Assembly: GCF_032335695.1 (NCBI RefSeq)
Contig: NZ_JACTOJ010000007.1
Coordinates: 124,001 to 188,000, forward strand
DNA: 64,000 nucleotides
Direction: 5' to 3'
From: JACTOJ01 sp032335695
GTDB taxonomy: Bacteria > Bacillota > Clostridia > Clostridiales > Clostridiaceae
In this document: piece by piece, positions 23,624-31,699 of the stretch
Position numbering within the stretch: position 1 is the first letter of the stretch
How the letters are laid out: the number at the start of each line of letters is the position of its first letter
Notes under the pieces: model-generated
Database searches by the model: none
What the model was told of the DNA's origin: nothing
What the model saw: only the letters and a program-made list of their open reading frames with translations
Made by a program: the position numbers and the translations under genes

Positions 23624-25340
23624 CTCCCTTCACTTGAGATTCATATACTTCCTTATATATTTCATTAGAAGCTAATAATTCTTCATGCTTTCCTATTCCA
23701 TCTATTTTTCCGTCATTTAAAACAATAATTCTATCTGCCTCCTGAACTGAGGATACACGCTGGGCGATAATGATTTTTGTAGTATCAGGTATATTTTCTA
23801 TAAAAGCTTTTCTTATAAGTGCGTCTGTTTTAGTATCGACTGCGCTGGTAGAATCATCTAGAATAAGTATTTTAGGTTTCTTTAAAAGAGCCCTTGCAAT
23901 ACATAATCTCTGCTTTTGCCCTCCAGATACGTTAGTTCCTCCCTGCTCGATGAAGGTATCATATTTATTAGGAAGGTTATCTATAAATTCTTCTGCCTGT
24001 GCTTGTTTGCAGGCTGCTATGATTTCTTCGTCTGTAGCGTTTTTATTTCCCCATCTAAGATTTTCTTTTATGGTTCCTGAAAACAGAACATTTTTTTGAA
24101 GTACCATTGAAACCTCATCTCTCAAGGTTTCAATATCATATTTTCTTACATCCACTCCTCCAACTTCTACATTGCCTTCAGTGACATCATAAAGTCTTGG
24201 AATTAACTGTACTAAGCTGGATTTTGCACTACCGGTTCCTCCAAGGATTCCTATGGTTTCACCTGAGTTAATTTTTATATTTATATTTTCTAACACCATC
24301 TTATCCTTATCACCGCTATAGCTGAAACCTACATTATTAAAAGCTATGGAGCCATCCTTTACCTCATAAATAGGTTTGTCTTCATTTGCTATATCACTTT
24401 TTTCTTCAAGAACTTCTACTATTCTTTCAGCAGAGGACCTAGACATGATTACCATCACAAAAAGCATGGACATTATCATGAGACTCATTAGTATATTAGT
24501 TGAATAGGTGAACAAACTCATTAGCTCGCCAGTAGTCATAGATTTTGCCACTATCATCTTAGCTCCAAGCCAGGATAAAAGAAGAATGCAGGTGTACATG
24601 GTAAATTGCATTAAAGGGGAATTAAATACTAATATCTTCTCTGCTTTTAAGAAGTAATCATATATATTCTTGGAAGCTTTAAAGAATTTCTTAGTTTCAT
24701 AGTCTTCTCTAACATATGCTTTTACTGCTCTTATTCCAGTAAGATTTTCCTGCACGCTGGCATTTAAATCATCGTATTTCCTGAACACCTTCACAAAATA
24801 AGGGTGTGCACTAGTCATAATGAAATATAATAATATTCCAAGGAAAAATATAGCACCCAAAAATATCAAGGCTAGTCTTGAATTTATATAAAAGCACATA
24901 GCCATAGCTGAAATGAGCATGAATGGAGCTCTTACAAACATTCTTATTATCATCTGAAATGCATTTTGAACATTGGTTACATCCGTAGTAAGTCTAGTTA
25001 CAAGTCCTGCGGTAGAATACTTGTCTATATTAGAAAAAGAATAATTCTGTATGTTATAATACATTCCCTTTCTCAAATTTCTGGCAAACCCAGCAGATGC
25101 TGTTGCCGCATATTTACCGCCTAAAGCGCCAAAGGTAAGAGACAGAAATGCTGCTACCAGCATCACTGCGCCAATAATGCAAACATAATTTATATTTCCT
25201 TTGCTGACTCCATTATCAATAATCCAAGCCATTAATAGCGGAAGAATTGTTTCCATGACAACTTCCAGTGCCACAAGTATCGGAGTCACTATTGAGGCTT
25301 TCTTAAACTCTCCGATATATTGGGATAATTTACTTATCAT
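23601..25340 (-). CDS. Heterodimeric ABC exporter, subunit A (BmrC/YheI-like)
   Basis: A 579-residue half-transporter with six helices (about residues 15-300) and a nucleotide-binding domain: GGTGSAKSSLV as Walker A, VSGGQKQRLCIARAL, and ILILDDSTSAVDTKT. The residue after Walker B is Asp rather than Glu (LDDSTS), as in the degenerate site of heterodimeric exporters, while the partner keeps Glu. This supports an asymmetric pair. GGAGTG precedes the ATG. The promoter region carries a GTTAGA-TT-TCTAAC palindrome shared with the marR-like gene upstream. Confidence 0.9.
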   Translation of the reverse strand: MISKLSQYIGEFKKASIVTPILVALEVVMETILPLLMAWIIDNGVSKGNINYVCIIGAVMLVAAFLSLTFGALGGKYAATASAGFARNLRKGMYYNIQNYSFSNIDKYSTAGLVTRLTTDVTNVQNAFQMIIRMFVRAPFMLISAMAMCFYINSRLALIFLGAIFFLGILLYFIMTSAHPYFVKVFRKYDDLNASVQENLTGIRAVKAYVREDYETKKFFKASKNIYDYFLKAEKILVFNSPLMQFTMYTCILLLSWLGAKMIVAKSMTTGELMSLFTYSTNILMSLMIMSMLFVMVIMSRSSAERIVEVLEEKSDIANEDKPIYEVKDGSIAFNNVGFSYSGDKDKMVLENINIKINSGETIGILGGTGSAKSSLVQLIPRLYDVTEGNVEVGGVDVRKYDIETLRDEVSMVLQKNVLFSGTIKENLRWGNKNATDEEIIAACKQAQAEEFIDNLPNKYDTFIEQGGTNVSGGQKQRLCIARALLKKPKILILDDSTSAVDTKTDALIRKAFIENIPDTTKIIIAQRVSSVQEADRIIVLNDGKIDGIGKHEELLASNEIYKEVYESQVKGDEKDESK

Positions 25341-25355
25341 AAAATCACTCCTTTT

Positions 25356-25369
25356 GTTAGATTTCTAAC
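25356..25369 (-). promoter_or_regulatory. MarR operator copy 2, before the ABC exporter genes
   Basis: The perfect inverted repeat GTTAGATTTCTAAC lies 16 bases before the exporter start. The same 14 bases, with matching flanks, occur at 25844-25857 before the marR-like gene. Two copies at two promoter-proximal sites strongly suggest the binding site of that regulator. Confidence 0.7.
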
Positions 25370-25378
25370 TATACCTTT

Positions 25379-25409
25379 AAAAAAAATTGCATTTAATCTG
25401 CAATTTTTT
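25379..25409 (-). terminator. Terminator overlapping the marR-like stop codon
   Basis: AAAAAATTGCA (25381-25391) and TGCAATTTTTT (25399-25409) form a perfect 11-bp stem whose loop contains the TAA stop of the regulator gene; a T run continues on the minus strand. It should uncouple the exporter genes from marR read-through, leaving them to their own promoter. Confidence 0.7.
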
Positions 25410-25824
25410 CAGATAATCTGTTTATTAATTCGATAAAAATTTTCGCCTCGTCGTCGGTTAACTGAGCTCTTAAAAATTCTTCAAACTCAACAATGCGCTT
25501 GTATACCATTTCATCAATTTCTCTTCCCTTATCCGTAAGTATTATCTTCTTTAATCTAGCATCCTTTGAAACACTTATCCTCTGAATATAGCCGTTCTTC
25601 TCCATAAGTTGAAGTACGCTGGTTACTGAAGAACGTCTTATATTCAGTTCTCCTTCTATATCCTTTTGAAAGATATCTCTTTTATCAGAGTTGTGACCTA
25701 AAAATCCAAGAATTCTCCCCTGAACTCCCGTAAGTCCATATTCGGCTGCTCCATTACTTATCCTTCTATGTATCCTATGGGAAAAAATACTTATTAATCT
25801 TCCAATGTGTTCTTCTTCTCTCAT
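25393..25824 (-). CDS. MarR-family regulator of the adjacent ABC exporter
   Basis: A 143-residue MarR protein: YGLTGVQGRILGFLGHNSDKRD, then NIRRSSVTSVLQLMEKNGYIQR as the DNA-binding helix pair and SVSKDARLKKIILTDKG as wing. The start at 25824 (MREEEHIGR) is chosen because GGGAG lies 7 bases upstream; a longer frame runs through the promoter and operator and is not likely translated. It precedes the two exporter genes and shares a 14-bp palindrome with them, so it is their probable repressor and represses itself. Confidence 0.88.
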   Translation of the reverse strand: MREEEHIGRLISIFSHRIHRRISNGAAEYGLTGVQGRILGFLGHNSDKRDIFQKDIEGELNIRRSSVTSVLQLMEKNGYIQRISVSKDARLKKIILTDKGREIDEMVYKRIVEFEEFLRAQLTDDEAKIFIELINRLSEKIAD

Positions 25825-25843
25825 ACAAGCACTCCCGACTTTT

Positions 25844-25890
25844 GTTAGATTTCTAACTATATTATAAATTATTAATTTAATAGCTGTCAA
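25844..25890 (-). promoter_or_regulatory. marR-like gene promoter with operator copy 1
   Basis: On the minus strand TTGACA (25885-25890) and TATAAT (25861-25866) are 18 bases apart. The palindrome GTTAGATTTCTAAC (25844-25857) begins 3 bases after the -10, covering the expected transcription start. Both hexamers match the sigma-A consensus exactly. Confidence 0.8.
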
Positions 25891-25945
25891 CAGCCATAAT
25901 TTTTTATGTCATCGTTAACACTATAAGGCATCTATGTAAGATGTA

Positions 25946-26278
25946 TTATTTACTATTTTTCATATGATCTTTTCCCCACTGTGACATAAGCTCTAATATT
26001 GGTATTAACGATTTTCCTTCCTCTGTAAGTGAATATTCAACCTTAGGTGGTATTTGATTATATTGCTTTCGATTGATTAAGTTACTGCCTTCTAATTCCT
26101 TAAGCTGTTTGCTTAAAGTCTTGTGGGCTATAGGCTCTAACGTATCCTTAAGCTTATTATACCTTATTGTCTCAGCTTTATATATCTGCCATAATATTAT
26201 CCATTTCCACTTACCTTCAATTACGGACATAGTGTAATACATTGAACAGGTTCCATATTTACTTTCAAACTTCTCCAT
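25946..26278 (-). CDS. HxlR-family transcriptional regulator
   Basis: A 110-residue winged-helix protein: YTMSVIEGKWKWIILWQIYKA near the start, IRYNKLKDTLEPIAHKTLSKQLKEL as recognition unit, and PPKVEYSLTEEGKSLIPIL as wing. Cys12 (TCSMYY) sits where YodB/HypR-type members carry their redox-sensing cysteine. It is divergent from a flavin-dependent reductase, a common HxlR target, with an inverted repeat in the gap. Sensing of quinones or electrophiles is plausible. Confidence 0.9.
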   Translation of the reverse strand: MEKFESKYGTCSMYYTMSVIEGKWKWIILWQIYKAETIRYNKLKDTLEPIAHKTLSKQLKELEGSNLINRKQYNQIPPKVEYSLTEEGKSLIPILELMSQWGKDHMKNSK

Positions 26279-26320
26279 ATTCTCACTCCATTACTTACCT
26301 TTAGTTCAGTATATAACTAA

Positions 26321-26334
26321 TAAGTGCATACTTA
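26321..26334. promoter_or_regulatory. Candidate HxlR operator
   Basis: TAAGTGCATACTTA (5-bp inverted repeat TAAGT/ACTTA around GCAT) lies between the divergent HxlR and flavin reductase genes, 43 bases from the former's start. Position and symmetry fit an operator for both. Confidence 0.4.
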
Positions 26335-26403
26335 CCTTAATTAATCTAATGTTATATAATTCTATCTGTAAAGTCAAATCATTATGAAAGCGGAGGATTT
26401 TAT

Positions 26404-27045
26404 ATGAAAGTAATAGCTATTAATGGAAGTCCTAGAAAAAATAATAATACTGGCATTCTTCTTAATAAGGCTCTTGAAGGTGCTGCCTCAAAAGGCGCTG
26501 ATACAGAGATTATTCATCTGTATGACCAGGATTATACAGGCTGCAAAAGCTGTTTTGCCTGCAAATTAAAAAATGGAAAAAGCTATGGTAAATGCGTGTT
26601 GAGAGATGACTTAAAACCTATACTTGAGAAAATAGAAAAGGCTGATGCTTTAGTTCTTGGTTCTCCAATATATTTTGGTGCAGTAACTGGTGCCATGAGA
26701 TCCTTTCTTGAAAGGTTCATGTTTCAATACCTTATCTACGATGCTAACCATTCAAGTCTCTTTACCAGAAAACTTCCTGTAGCCTTTATTTATACAATGA
26801 ATGTAACTGAGGAACAATTGAAAAACTCAGCCTATAATCAAATGATTAAATCCATAGAAGGACCTATAGAGAGAATTTTTGGTTCCTATGACGATTTAAT
26901 TGTTAATGACACCTATCAGTTTGATGACTATTCAAAATATGAAAACTCACTGTTTGATGAAAAGCTAAAAGCGAAAGTAAGAGAGGAAGATTTCCCTATT
27001 TCCTGTGAAAAAGCTTTTAATATAGGAGCTAACTTCATAAAATAA
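26404..27045 (+). CDS. NAD(P)H-dependent FMN reductase / flavodoxin-family oxidoreductase
   Basis: A 213-residue flavoprotein with the NADPH-dependent FMN reductase fold: AINGSPRKNNNTGILL (phosphate loop, residues 4-19), GCKSCFACKLKNG (two cysteines pairs typical of iron-sulfur flavoprotein-like relatives) and DALVLGSPIYFGAVTGAMRSF. It likely reduces quinones or other electrophiles in the cytoplasm. GGAGG precedes the ATG by about 8 bases. It is divergent from an HxlR regulator and so is probably induced by its own kind of substrate. Confidence 0.85.
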   Translation: MKVIAINGSPRKNNNTGILLNKALEGAASKGADTEIIHLYDQDYTGCKSCFACKLKNGKSYGKCVLRDDLKPILEKIEKADALVLGSPIYFGAVTGAMRSFLERFMFQYLIYDANHSSLFTRKLPVAFIYTMNVTEEQLKNSAYNQMIKSIEGPIERIFGSYDDLIVNDTYQFDDYSKYENSLFDEKLKAKVREEDFPISCEKAFNIGANFIK

Positions 27046-27164
27046 ATTATATATATTTTAAAATTCTTATAAGTTCACTATTATAGAAAATTATCCACTA
27101 TGAAGAGTTCCTATAAATACCTGAGATGTTACAATGCAAGCATAATGTTCATTTTTAAATATAA

Positions 27165-27202
27165 AAGCTTACTCCAATATTGTAATTTGTTAGAGTAAGC
27201 TT
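27165..27202 (-). terminator. Hairpin terminator after the micro-ORFs
   Basis: AAGCTTACTC (27165-27174) pairs perfectly with GAGTAAGCTT (27193-27202); on the minus strand a TTTTATATTT tail follows. The stop codon of the 12-residue ORF touches the base of the stem. Confidence 0.65.
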
Positions 27203-27241
27203 CTACTTTGCTCCTAATAACGCGTATGATGGTATTCCCAT
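27203..27241 (-). CDS. Candidate 12-residue peptide
   Basis: ATG at 27241 with GAGGAG 8 bases upstream opens a 13-codon frame coding MGIPSYALLGAK and ending in TAG. It follows the 24-residue ORF on the same strand and ends exactly at the terminator hairpin. No known peptide family is recognised. It could be a signalling or leader peptide, or a leftover gene end; translation is unproven. Confidence 0.35.
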   Translation of the reverse strand: MGIPSYALLGAK

Positions 27242-27289
27242 AAAACTATCTCCTCAGATACATTATTTTATCTTATCATTCGCAATAAT

Positions 27290-27364
27290 CTAATTCATAT
27301 GTATCTGGGTAAACAATACTTCAACCTTTTCAATAGCATCTTTTTCTTTAATACTTACTTTCAT
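27290..27364 (-). CDS. Candidate 24-residue peptide
   Basis: ATG at 27364 preceded by a full AGGAGG 7 bases upstream opens a 25-codon frame beginning MKVSIKEKDAIEKVEVLF and ending QIHMN. It lies downstream of the kinase/regulator pair on the same strand, with the 12-residue ORF and a terminator after it. It could be a small peptide gene or a truncated gene start. No homologue is recognised. Confidence 0.4.
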   Translation of the reverse strand: MKVSIKEKDAIEKVEVLFTQIHMN

Positions 27365-27544
27365 AAAAATACCTCCTGTTATTTACTAAATCAATGGCTT
27401 ATCTTCTTGTTATATAAGTAATCTACACTTTGCAATATACTACCAAGACAAATTATTGACAGGTTACATATAATCCAATAAATCTCTCATTCGTTACTTT
27501 TATTCCACTTTATAACATGCATATCAATTAGTAAGCAATAATCA

Positions 27545-28189
27545 TTATCTCTGCAAGTATAATATCAGCTCTGCTCTGCTTCTTAATTCAAGTTTCTCCA
27601 ATATCCTAGATACATAATTCTTCACAGTGCCTTCTGTTACAAACATCTCTTTTGCTATAGCCTTATTGCTTAAGCCCTTCATTATATATTCTGTGACCTC
27701 TTTCTCTCTTTGGGTAAGCTGTTTTAGCAGTTCTTCTCCTCTATTTTCATTGACTTTTGATGCTTCCTCTGAAAAATTAATGGCTTTTATAAGCTTAGCT
27801 GTTACCCCTGGATTTAACAGCACCTCTCCTCCAAAGGCTGTCTTTATAGCCTTCACTATCTCTTTGCCGTCAGAATCTTTTAATATGTAGCCGTCTGCCC
27901 CATTTTTCAGCACATCAAATATATATTCATCTTCATTAAAGGTTGTTAATATCACAATTTTTATTTTAGGATATTTAACCTTAACCCTTCTGGTAGCTTC
28001 CATTCCATCCATGACGGGCATTCTGATATCCATAAGTATTACATCAGGGCTGCAAGTCTCAAGTAAATCCATAAGCTCTTCTCCATTAGAAGCCTCTCCG
28101 ATTACATCTATTTCTTCATTAAGGCTCAAAATCATTTTTAAACCTTCTCTAACTATTGTCTGATCATCTGTAATTATTATTTTTATCAT
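27545..28189 (-). CDS. NarL/LuxR-family response regulator (LnrK-like)
   Basis: A 214-residue regulator: receiver domain with IIITDDQTIVREGL, phospho-acceptor in VILMDIRMPVMDG and Lys in ILKDSDG, followed by a LuxR-type HTH (LTQREKEVTEYIMKGLSNKAIAKEM, then TVKNYVSRILEKL). It is paired with a HisKA_3 kinase 15 bases upstream and is divergent from an ABC-2 exporter, the arrangement of the Bacillus linearmycin system LnrJK-LnrLMN. The expected role is activation of the exporter in response to a membrane-active compound. Confidence 0.88.
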   Translation of the reverse strand: MIKIIITDDQTIVREGLKMILSLNEEIDVIGEASNGEELMDLLETCSPDVILMDIRMPVMDGMEATRRVKVKYPKIKIVILTTFNEDEYIFDVLKNGADGYILKDSDGKEIVKAIKTAFGGEVLLNPGVTAKLIKAINFSEEASKVNENRGEELLKQLTQREKEVTEYIMKGLSNKAIAKEMFVTEGTVKNYVSRILEKLELRSRAELILYLQR

Positions 28190-28204
28190 AAAATCACCTC
28201 AAAA

Positions 28205-29398
28205 CTAATAAGCAGGTATTTTTGCTTCCAATATAAAAGGAAACTCCTTCTCTCCTTTGAAGCTGCATTCCCCTCCGAGAGCATGTATCCTTTCTTCTAT
28301 CCCTTTTATTCCATTTGACTTAACCATATTGTCACAAGGCTTACCATTATTTTTTATTTTTAATATAATTTTACTCTTTTCCAAGTGTATTTGTATATTA
28401 AAAATTTCTGCGTCACCATGTTTTATACCATTGGTTACCGCTTCTCTGACAGTTTTATATATGGAATTTTTAATATCTGGATTTACCTTTTCAGCTTCCT
28501 CCTCTATATCTAAAATTAACCTTACAGTATTTGCTTCTTTAAACTTTTGAAACAACTCATTAATAGCTTCTCTAAGAATATCAATTCTTCTCTCCTCTTT
28601 CAGTAAACTTACTGCCTTTCTCAGATTATTCATACATTCTTTTATTATAGCTTGAGTTTTTATCATTATCTCCTTAGCTTTTGCAGGATTAGATTCCGCT
28701 ATATTTTCACAGTATTCCATATTCATCTTTAAGGCTATCAAAGAATGCCCCATGGAATCATGCAATTCCTGAGCTATTCTAGTTCGTTCTTTAGCGATAG
28801 TAAGTTCCTCTATGGTTTCGGAATACTGCTTTAATTTTAAATTTGCTTCCTTAAGCTCCTGGTTTAATTTTTCAATATTAGATTTTTCAACTACTATATT
28901 CCTAAACAAAAACACTATAAAAGCTGATATAGCATAACTGGTGATGTTATCCAAATTATTCTGCAAAAGCTTATCAAAATGCGCTGCAGCGTAGACTAAA
29001 AAATTTAAAACAAATGCAAATATATTTATTTCTTTGCTACTTGCTATTATCTCAATTATAAGTACAACATTATAAATGTATGAAGCTGAATCTCTTAATC
29101 CATAGCTTAAATATCCTAATATTAATGTAGTGATAAAATAAGAAGCTATATATTTGATTTCACTATTTGCTACATATTTAGATCTTCCATATCTTCTCCC
29201 TTCCCCACTATGAGGGAATAAAAAAAAGCCGCTCCTAAAAAAATTATTTGCTTCCATAATAAAAATAGAAATTATGCCGAAATATATAGAATTCTTATCC
29301 TTAAGCGCAGATAAATCATACAGCATTGATATTATACATAAATAACTTAATACCTTTAAGGTAAACAATCTATTCTTGGCTGAGGTCAAAATATCCAC
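28205..29398 (-). CDS. NarL-type sensor histidine kinase (LnrJ-like)
   Basis: A 397-residue kinase: five to six transmembrane helices (about residues 10-180) without a large external domain, a short coiled coil, a HisKA_3 dimerisation segment with phospho-His in IAQELHDSMGHSLIALKMN (about residue 213), and an HATPase domain (REAVTNGIKHG, GIKGIEERIHALGG). A multi-helix sensor without an external domain suggests detection within the membrane. It overlaps functionally with the response regulator downstream and faces the ABC-2 exporter. Confidence 0.88.
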   Translation of the reverse strand: MDILTSAKNRLFTLKVLSYLCIISMLYDLSALKDKNSIYFGIISIFIMEANNFFRSGFFLFPHSGEGRRYGRSKYVANSEIKYIASYFITTLILGYLSYGLRDSASYIYNVVLIIEIIASSKEINIFAFVLNFLVYAAAHFDKLLQNNLDNITSYAISAFIVFLFRNIVVEKSNIEKLNQELKEANLKLKQYSETIEELTIAKERTRIAQELHDSMGHSLIALKMNMEYCENIAESNPAKAKEIMIKTQAIIKECMNNLRKAVSLLKEERRIDILREAINELFQKFKEANTVRLILDIEEEAEKVNPDIKNSIYKTVREAVTNGIKHGDAEIFNIQIHLEKSKIILKIKNNGKPCDNMVKSNGIKGIEERIHALGGECSFKGEKEFPFILEAKIPAY

Positions 29399-29473
29399 TT
29401 AATTCACTCCAATACTGTTAACATATCACTATTTTACCATGTTTTAAACCAAATAAAAATATTACTAAAGTCA

Positions 29474-29488
29474 TACTCAAATTGAGTA
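29474..29488. promoter_or_regulatory. Candidate response-regulator site before the ABC-2 exporter
   Basis: TACTCAA-A-TTGAGTA is a perfect 7-1-7 inverted repeat in the divergent region, 82 bases before the exporter ATPase start and 76 bases from the kinase start. NarL-type regulators bind such inverted repeats. The assignment is inference from symmetry and position. Confidence 0.45.
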
Positions 29489-29569
29489 CTATAGTAAATA
29501 TGAAAAGCTGCCTCCTTTGGATAAAATATAAACATGACGTGAAAGAAAATTTATTGGAGGTTTTGATAT

Positions 29570-30499
29570 ATGCTTAAACTAATCAATTTAACAAAAAAAT
29601 ATGGAAATTTCACTGCTGTAAATGATATTTCCTTTGAAGTTGAAGATGGTGAGGTCTTTGGTCTGCTAGGACCAAACGGAGCAGGAAAATCCACAACTGT
29701 TTCAATGATAAGCACAGTTAATGCACCAACGCAGGGTGAAATAATCATTGACGGAATTTCTCTTAAGAAAAACCCAAGAGAATGTAAAAAGCTTATGGGA
29801 ATAGTTCCCCAGGATATAGCCCTTTATGAATCCTTAAGTGCCAAGGACAACCTTGAATTTTTCGGCGGACTTTATGGTCTTAGCGGCAAGGAACTTCAAA
29901 AAAGAACTGAAGAGATTCTAGAGATAATTGAGCTAAAGGATAAAAAGAATCAAGATGTAGGCGAATTCTCAGGCGGAATGAAAAGAAGAGTCAATATAGG
30001 CGTGGCTCTTATGAATAATCCTAAACTTCTAATATTGGACGAACCTACTGTAGGCATAGATCCCCAATCTAGAAATCATATATTAGAGACTGTTAAGAGG
30101 TTAAATGAAGAAAGAAATATGACAGTAATATATACTAGTCACTACATGGAAGAAGTTGAATTTCTATGTACAAGAGTTGGCATAGTGGACCATGGTAGGC
30201 TCATTACCCTTGGAAATAAAGAGGAATTAAAACAAAAACTAAAGGCCTGTGATACTTTAACTGTAAGCTTCACTAGCACAAAAGAATCCTCCTTAAGTAA
30301 GCTGGACAACATATCGGGAGTGAAGAATGTATCTGTGAAAAACAACAGCATATCAATGCTTGTTTTACCTGATAAGAATATGCTGGACATTGTGGACAGC
30401 ATAAAGAACCTTGGCATAAAAATAAACAGTTTTAAATATGACGAAGTAAATTTAGAGAGCATTTTCCTTCAAATGACTGGAAAATCCTTAAGAGAGTAA
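29570..30499 (+). CDS. ABC-2 exporter ATP-binding protein (LnrL-like)
   Basis: A 309-residue ATPase of the drug-exporting DrrA/CcmA group: GPNGAGKSTTVSMIS (about residues 38-52), FSGGMKRRVNIGVAL, LILDEPTVGIDPQSR and TSHYMEEVE, followed by a C-terminal domain of about 85 residues typical of DrrA-type proteins. GGAGG is 8 bases before the ATG. It is the first gene of a three-gene operon with two ABC-2 permeases and energises export of a membrane-active compound. Confidence 0.92.
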   Translation: MLKLINLTKKYGNFTAVNDISFEVEDGEVFGLLGPNGAGKSTTVSMISTVNAPTQGEIIIDGISLKKNPRECKKLMGIVPQDIALYESLSAKDNLEFFGGLYGLSGKELQKRTEEILEIIELKDKKNQDVGEFSGGMKRRVNIGVALMNNPKLLILDEPTVGIDPQSRNHILETVKRLNEERNMTVIYTSHYMEEVEFLCTRVGIVDHGRLITLGNKEELKQKLKACDTLTVSFTSTKESSLSKLDNISGVKNVSVKNNSISMLVLPDKNMLDIVDSIKNLGIKINSFKYDEVNLESIFLQMTGKSLRE

Positions 30500-30511
30500 G
30501 GAGGAATTATT

Positions 30512-31699
30512 TTGAACAGGCTACTTAAATTAATTTTTTTAGACTTTAAACTGCTTACAAAAAGCAAAACCTTTTATCTTAAACTAATATTATTTCCTAC
30601 CGCAATAATAATGATTCTTGGTCTTATGGGGACTTCAAGCAAAACTATTCCAAAATTCACCTTGGCTGTTTACAGTCAAGATGATTCTGCAATATACTCC
30701 CTATTAAAAGCTAAAGTATTAAGCTCTCAAGATGTGAAAAATCTATTGGATTTAAAGGAAGTATCCAGCTATGAGCAGGGTAAGAAAATAATTGACAAAG
30801 ATTCAAAGGCTGTATTTATTTATCTGCCTAAAAACTTCACGGACTCTTCCATAACTCTAATAGGAGGAAGCAGCAGCTCTACCTCTAAAACAATAGTACA
30901 AAGCATTTTAAATGGTTTTATGCAGAATGTAAAAACAATAAAGGCTGAAGAAGAGTATTTAGCTAAAAACAATTATACTCAGAAGGATATATTGATATAT
31001 CTGAAGAGCAGCTACAGTCCTTCTGTTTCCTTAGATAAGCTTTCCACAAATAACAAAACTGCACCTATTTCTGCTATAGAATATTACTCTATAGCCATGG
31101 TAGTTATGTTTTCCATATTGACTGCTTTTACTTTAGTTCATGGAATTGTGGACGAAAAGCTTAAGCATACTTTATTCAGAATAAAAACCACTCCTACTCT
31201 AAGCCTGGAGTATGCTTTAGGAAAGCTTGGGAGTATAGTATTCGCAGTTATGATGCAAATGATAATAATCATGATAATAACCCGAATAGCCTTTGGTATG
31301 CATTGGGGAAACCCTCTCTATGTTATTTCAATAACCATTGCTTATGCTTTCTGCATAGGTTCAATAGTACTTTTATGCGGCTTGGCAGCCAAGGACCAAA
31401 ATTCAGTTTCAGCTATGGCCACTCCCATACTTTACGGTTTTAGCTTCTTAGGCGGAAGCTTTGAAAGCAAGTTCGATCTTCCTGACAGCTTGAAAGCTAT
31501 TCAGCAGATTATACCAAACGGTAAAGCTATAAACTGCTATGTAGCTATATGGCAGAATAAAGGTTTATCATCTATATATGCGGATCTTTTGCAGCTGCTA
31601 CTCATAGGATCAGTTTTTCTCATGATAGCAATGTATATATTTAATGGAAGGAAGGTGTTTGGCAATGCAAATTCTAACAATGATAAGCAAGCAGCTTAA
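30512..31699 (+). CDS. ABC-2 exporter permease (LnrM-like)
   Basis: A 395-residue ABC-2 permease: one N-terminal helix (about residues 22-40), a large external domain (about 45-180) rich in Ser/Thr/Lys, then five helices (about 190-385) with the characteristic PILYGFSFLGGSFE turn. It starts with TTG at 30512, preceded by GGAGG 7 bases upstream. It follows the ATPase gene by 12 bases and overlaps the second permease by about 35 bases. It forms a heterodimeric channel with that protein. Confidence 0.88.
   Translation: MNRLLKLIFLDFKLLTKSKTFYLKLILFPTAIIMILGLMGTSSKTIPKFTLAVYSQDDSAIYSLLKAKVLSSQDVKNLLDLKEVSSYEQGKKIIDKDSKAVFIYLPKNFTDSSITLIGGSSSSTSKTIVQSILNGFMQNVKTIKAEEEYLAKNNYTQKDILIYLKSSYSPSVSLDKLSTNNKTAPISAIEYYSIAMVVMFSILTAFTLVHGIVDEKLKHTLFRIKTTPTLSLEYALGKLGSIVFAVMMQMIIIMIITRIAFGMHWGNPLYVISITIAYAFCIGSIVLLCGLAAKDQNSVSAMATPILYGFSFLGGSFESKFDLPDSLKAIQQIIPNGKAINCYVAIWQNKGLSSIYADLLQLLLIGSVFLMIAMYIFNGRKVFGNANSNNDKQAA

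Noticed and set aside
27455..27476. TTGACA followed by TATAAT on the plus strand near 27.46 kb
   Set aside because: The hexamers are only about 7 bases apart, too close for a sigma-A promoter, and no plus-strand gene follows.
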